From assembly GCA_009835515.1 (NCBI GenBank), contig VXXH01000380.1, forward strand, positions 1 to 6,413: a stretch of 6,413 nucleotides of DNA, in the 5' to 3' direction. The notes beneath the pieces were generated by a model, which worked only from the letters and a program-made list of their open reading frames with translations, made no database searches and was not told the DNA's origin. Positions 6,368 through 6,413 of the stretch are shown here, piece after piece (positions within the stretch are counted from its first letter, which is position 1; the number at the start of each line of letters is the position of its first letter). The position numbers were made by a program, and so were the translations under genes. The stretch is from Candidatus Poribacteria bacterium. Lineage in GTDB: Bacteria > Poribacteria > WGA-4E > WGA-3G.

Positions 6368-6413
6368 ATGAAAACGACCCTATGTTTCACACTCATACTT
6401 CTCACATTTGTAA
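6368..6413 (+). CDS. Start of an exported protein, cut by the window end
   Basis: Only 15 codons are visible, MKTTLCFTLILLTFV, too short to identify the protein. Lysine at position 2 followed by a hydrophobic run is the usual start of a signal peptide or lipoprotein signal. The start is supported by TAAGGAG 9 bases upstream, with the same ribosome-binding decamer as the lipoprotein gene. The frame differs from that of the lipoprotein gene, so it is a separate protein and not a readthrough. It is likely the next gene of the same operon and may be another envelope protein. Confidence 0.7.
   Translation, partial: MKTTLCFTLILLTFV

Overview
All three genes in this window lie on the + strand, and no rRNA, tRNA or CRISPR is visible. 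The coding style suggests a Candidatus Poribacteria-like, sponge-associated or related uncultured bacterium. The evidence is a very long secreted repeat protein ending in an 'FPNPFNPETWIPYQL' tail, a small lipoprotein with a 'GM.L.PGESC' Cys domain, strong TAAGGAG ribosome binding sites, and intergenic space filled with palindromic repeats. The taxonomic call comes from memory of such proteins, not from a search.

Layout: positions 1-238 hold no convincing gene. They look like a small non-autonomous (MITE-like) element whose ends are inverted repeats, the left one cut by the window edge. Positions 310-5493 encode one 1727-residue exported protein. It has a signal peptide, a leishmanolysin-like (M8-type) zinc metalloprotease domain, two cadherin-like domains, ten tandem beta-rich repeats of about 105 residues, and a C-terminal domain like type IX secretion sorting tails or FlgD Ig-like domains. 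Positions 5494-5676 hold two tandem copies of a G/C-run palindromic repeat and a strong hairpin just ahead of the next gene. Positions 5677-6354 encode a 225-residue predicted lipoprotein with an Ig/cadherin-like N-terminal domain and a four-cysteine C-terminal domain. From 6368 a third gene begins, of which only the start of a signal peptide is visible. It is probably co-transcribed with the lipoprotein gene.

The genes look like a cell-envelope/secretion set: a giant surface or secreted protease-adhesin followed by a lipoprotein and another exported protein. Whether the protease and the lipoprotein work together is not shown by the sequence. The points most worth a second look are the protease-repeat architecture, the recent two-unit (630 bp) duplication inside the repeat array, and the hairpin leader before the lipoprotein gene.
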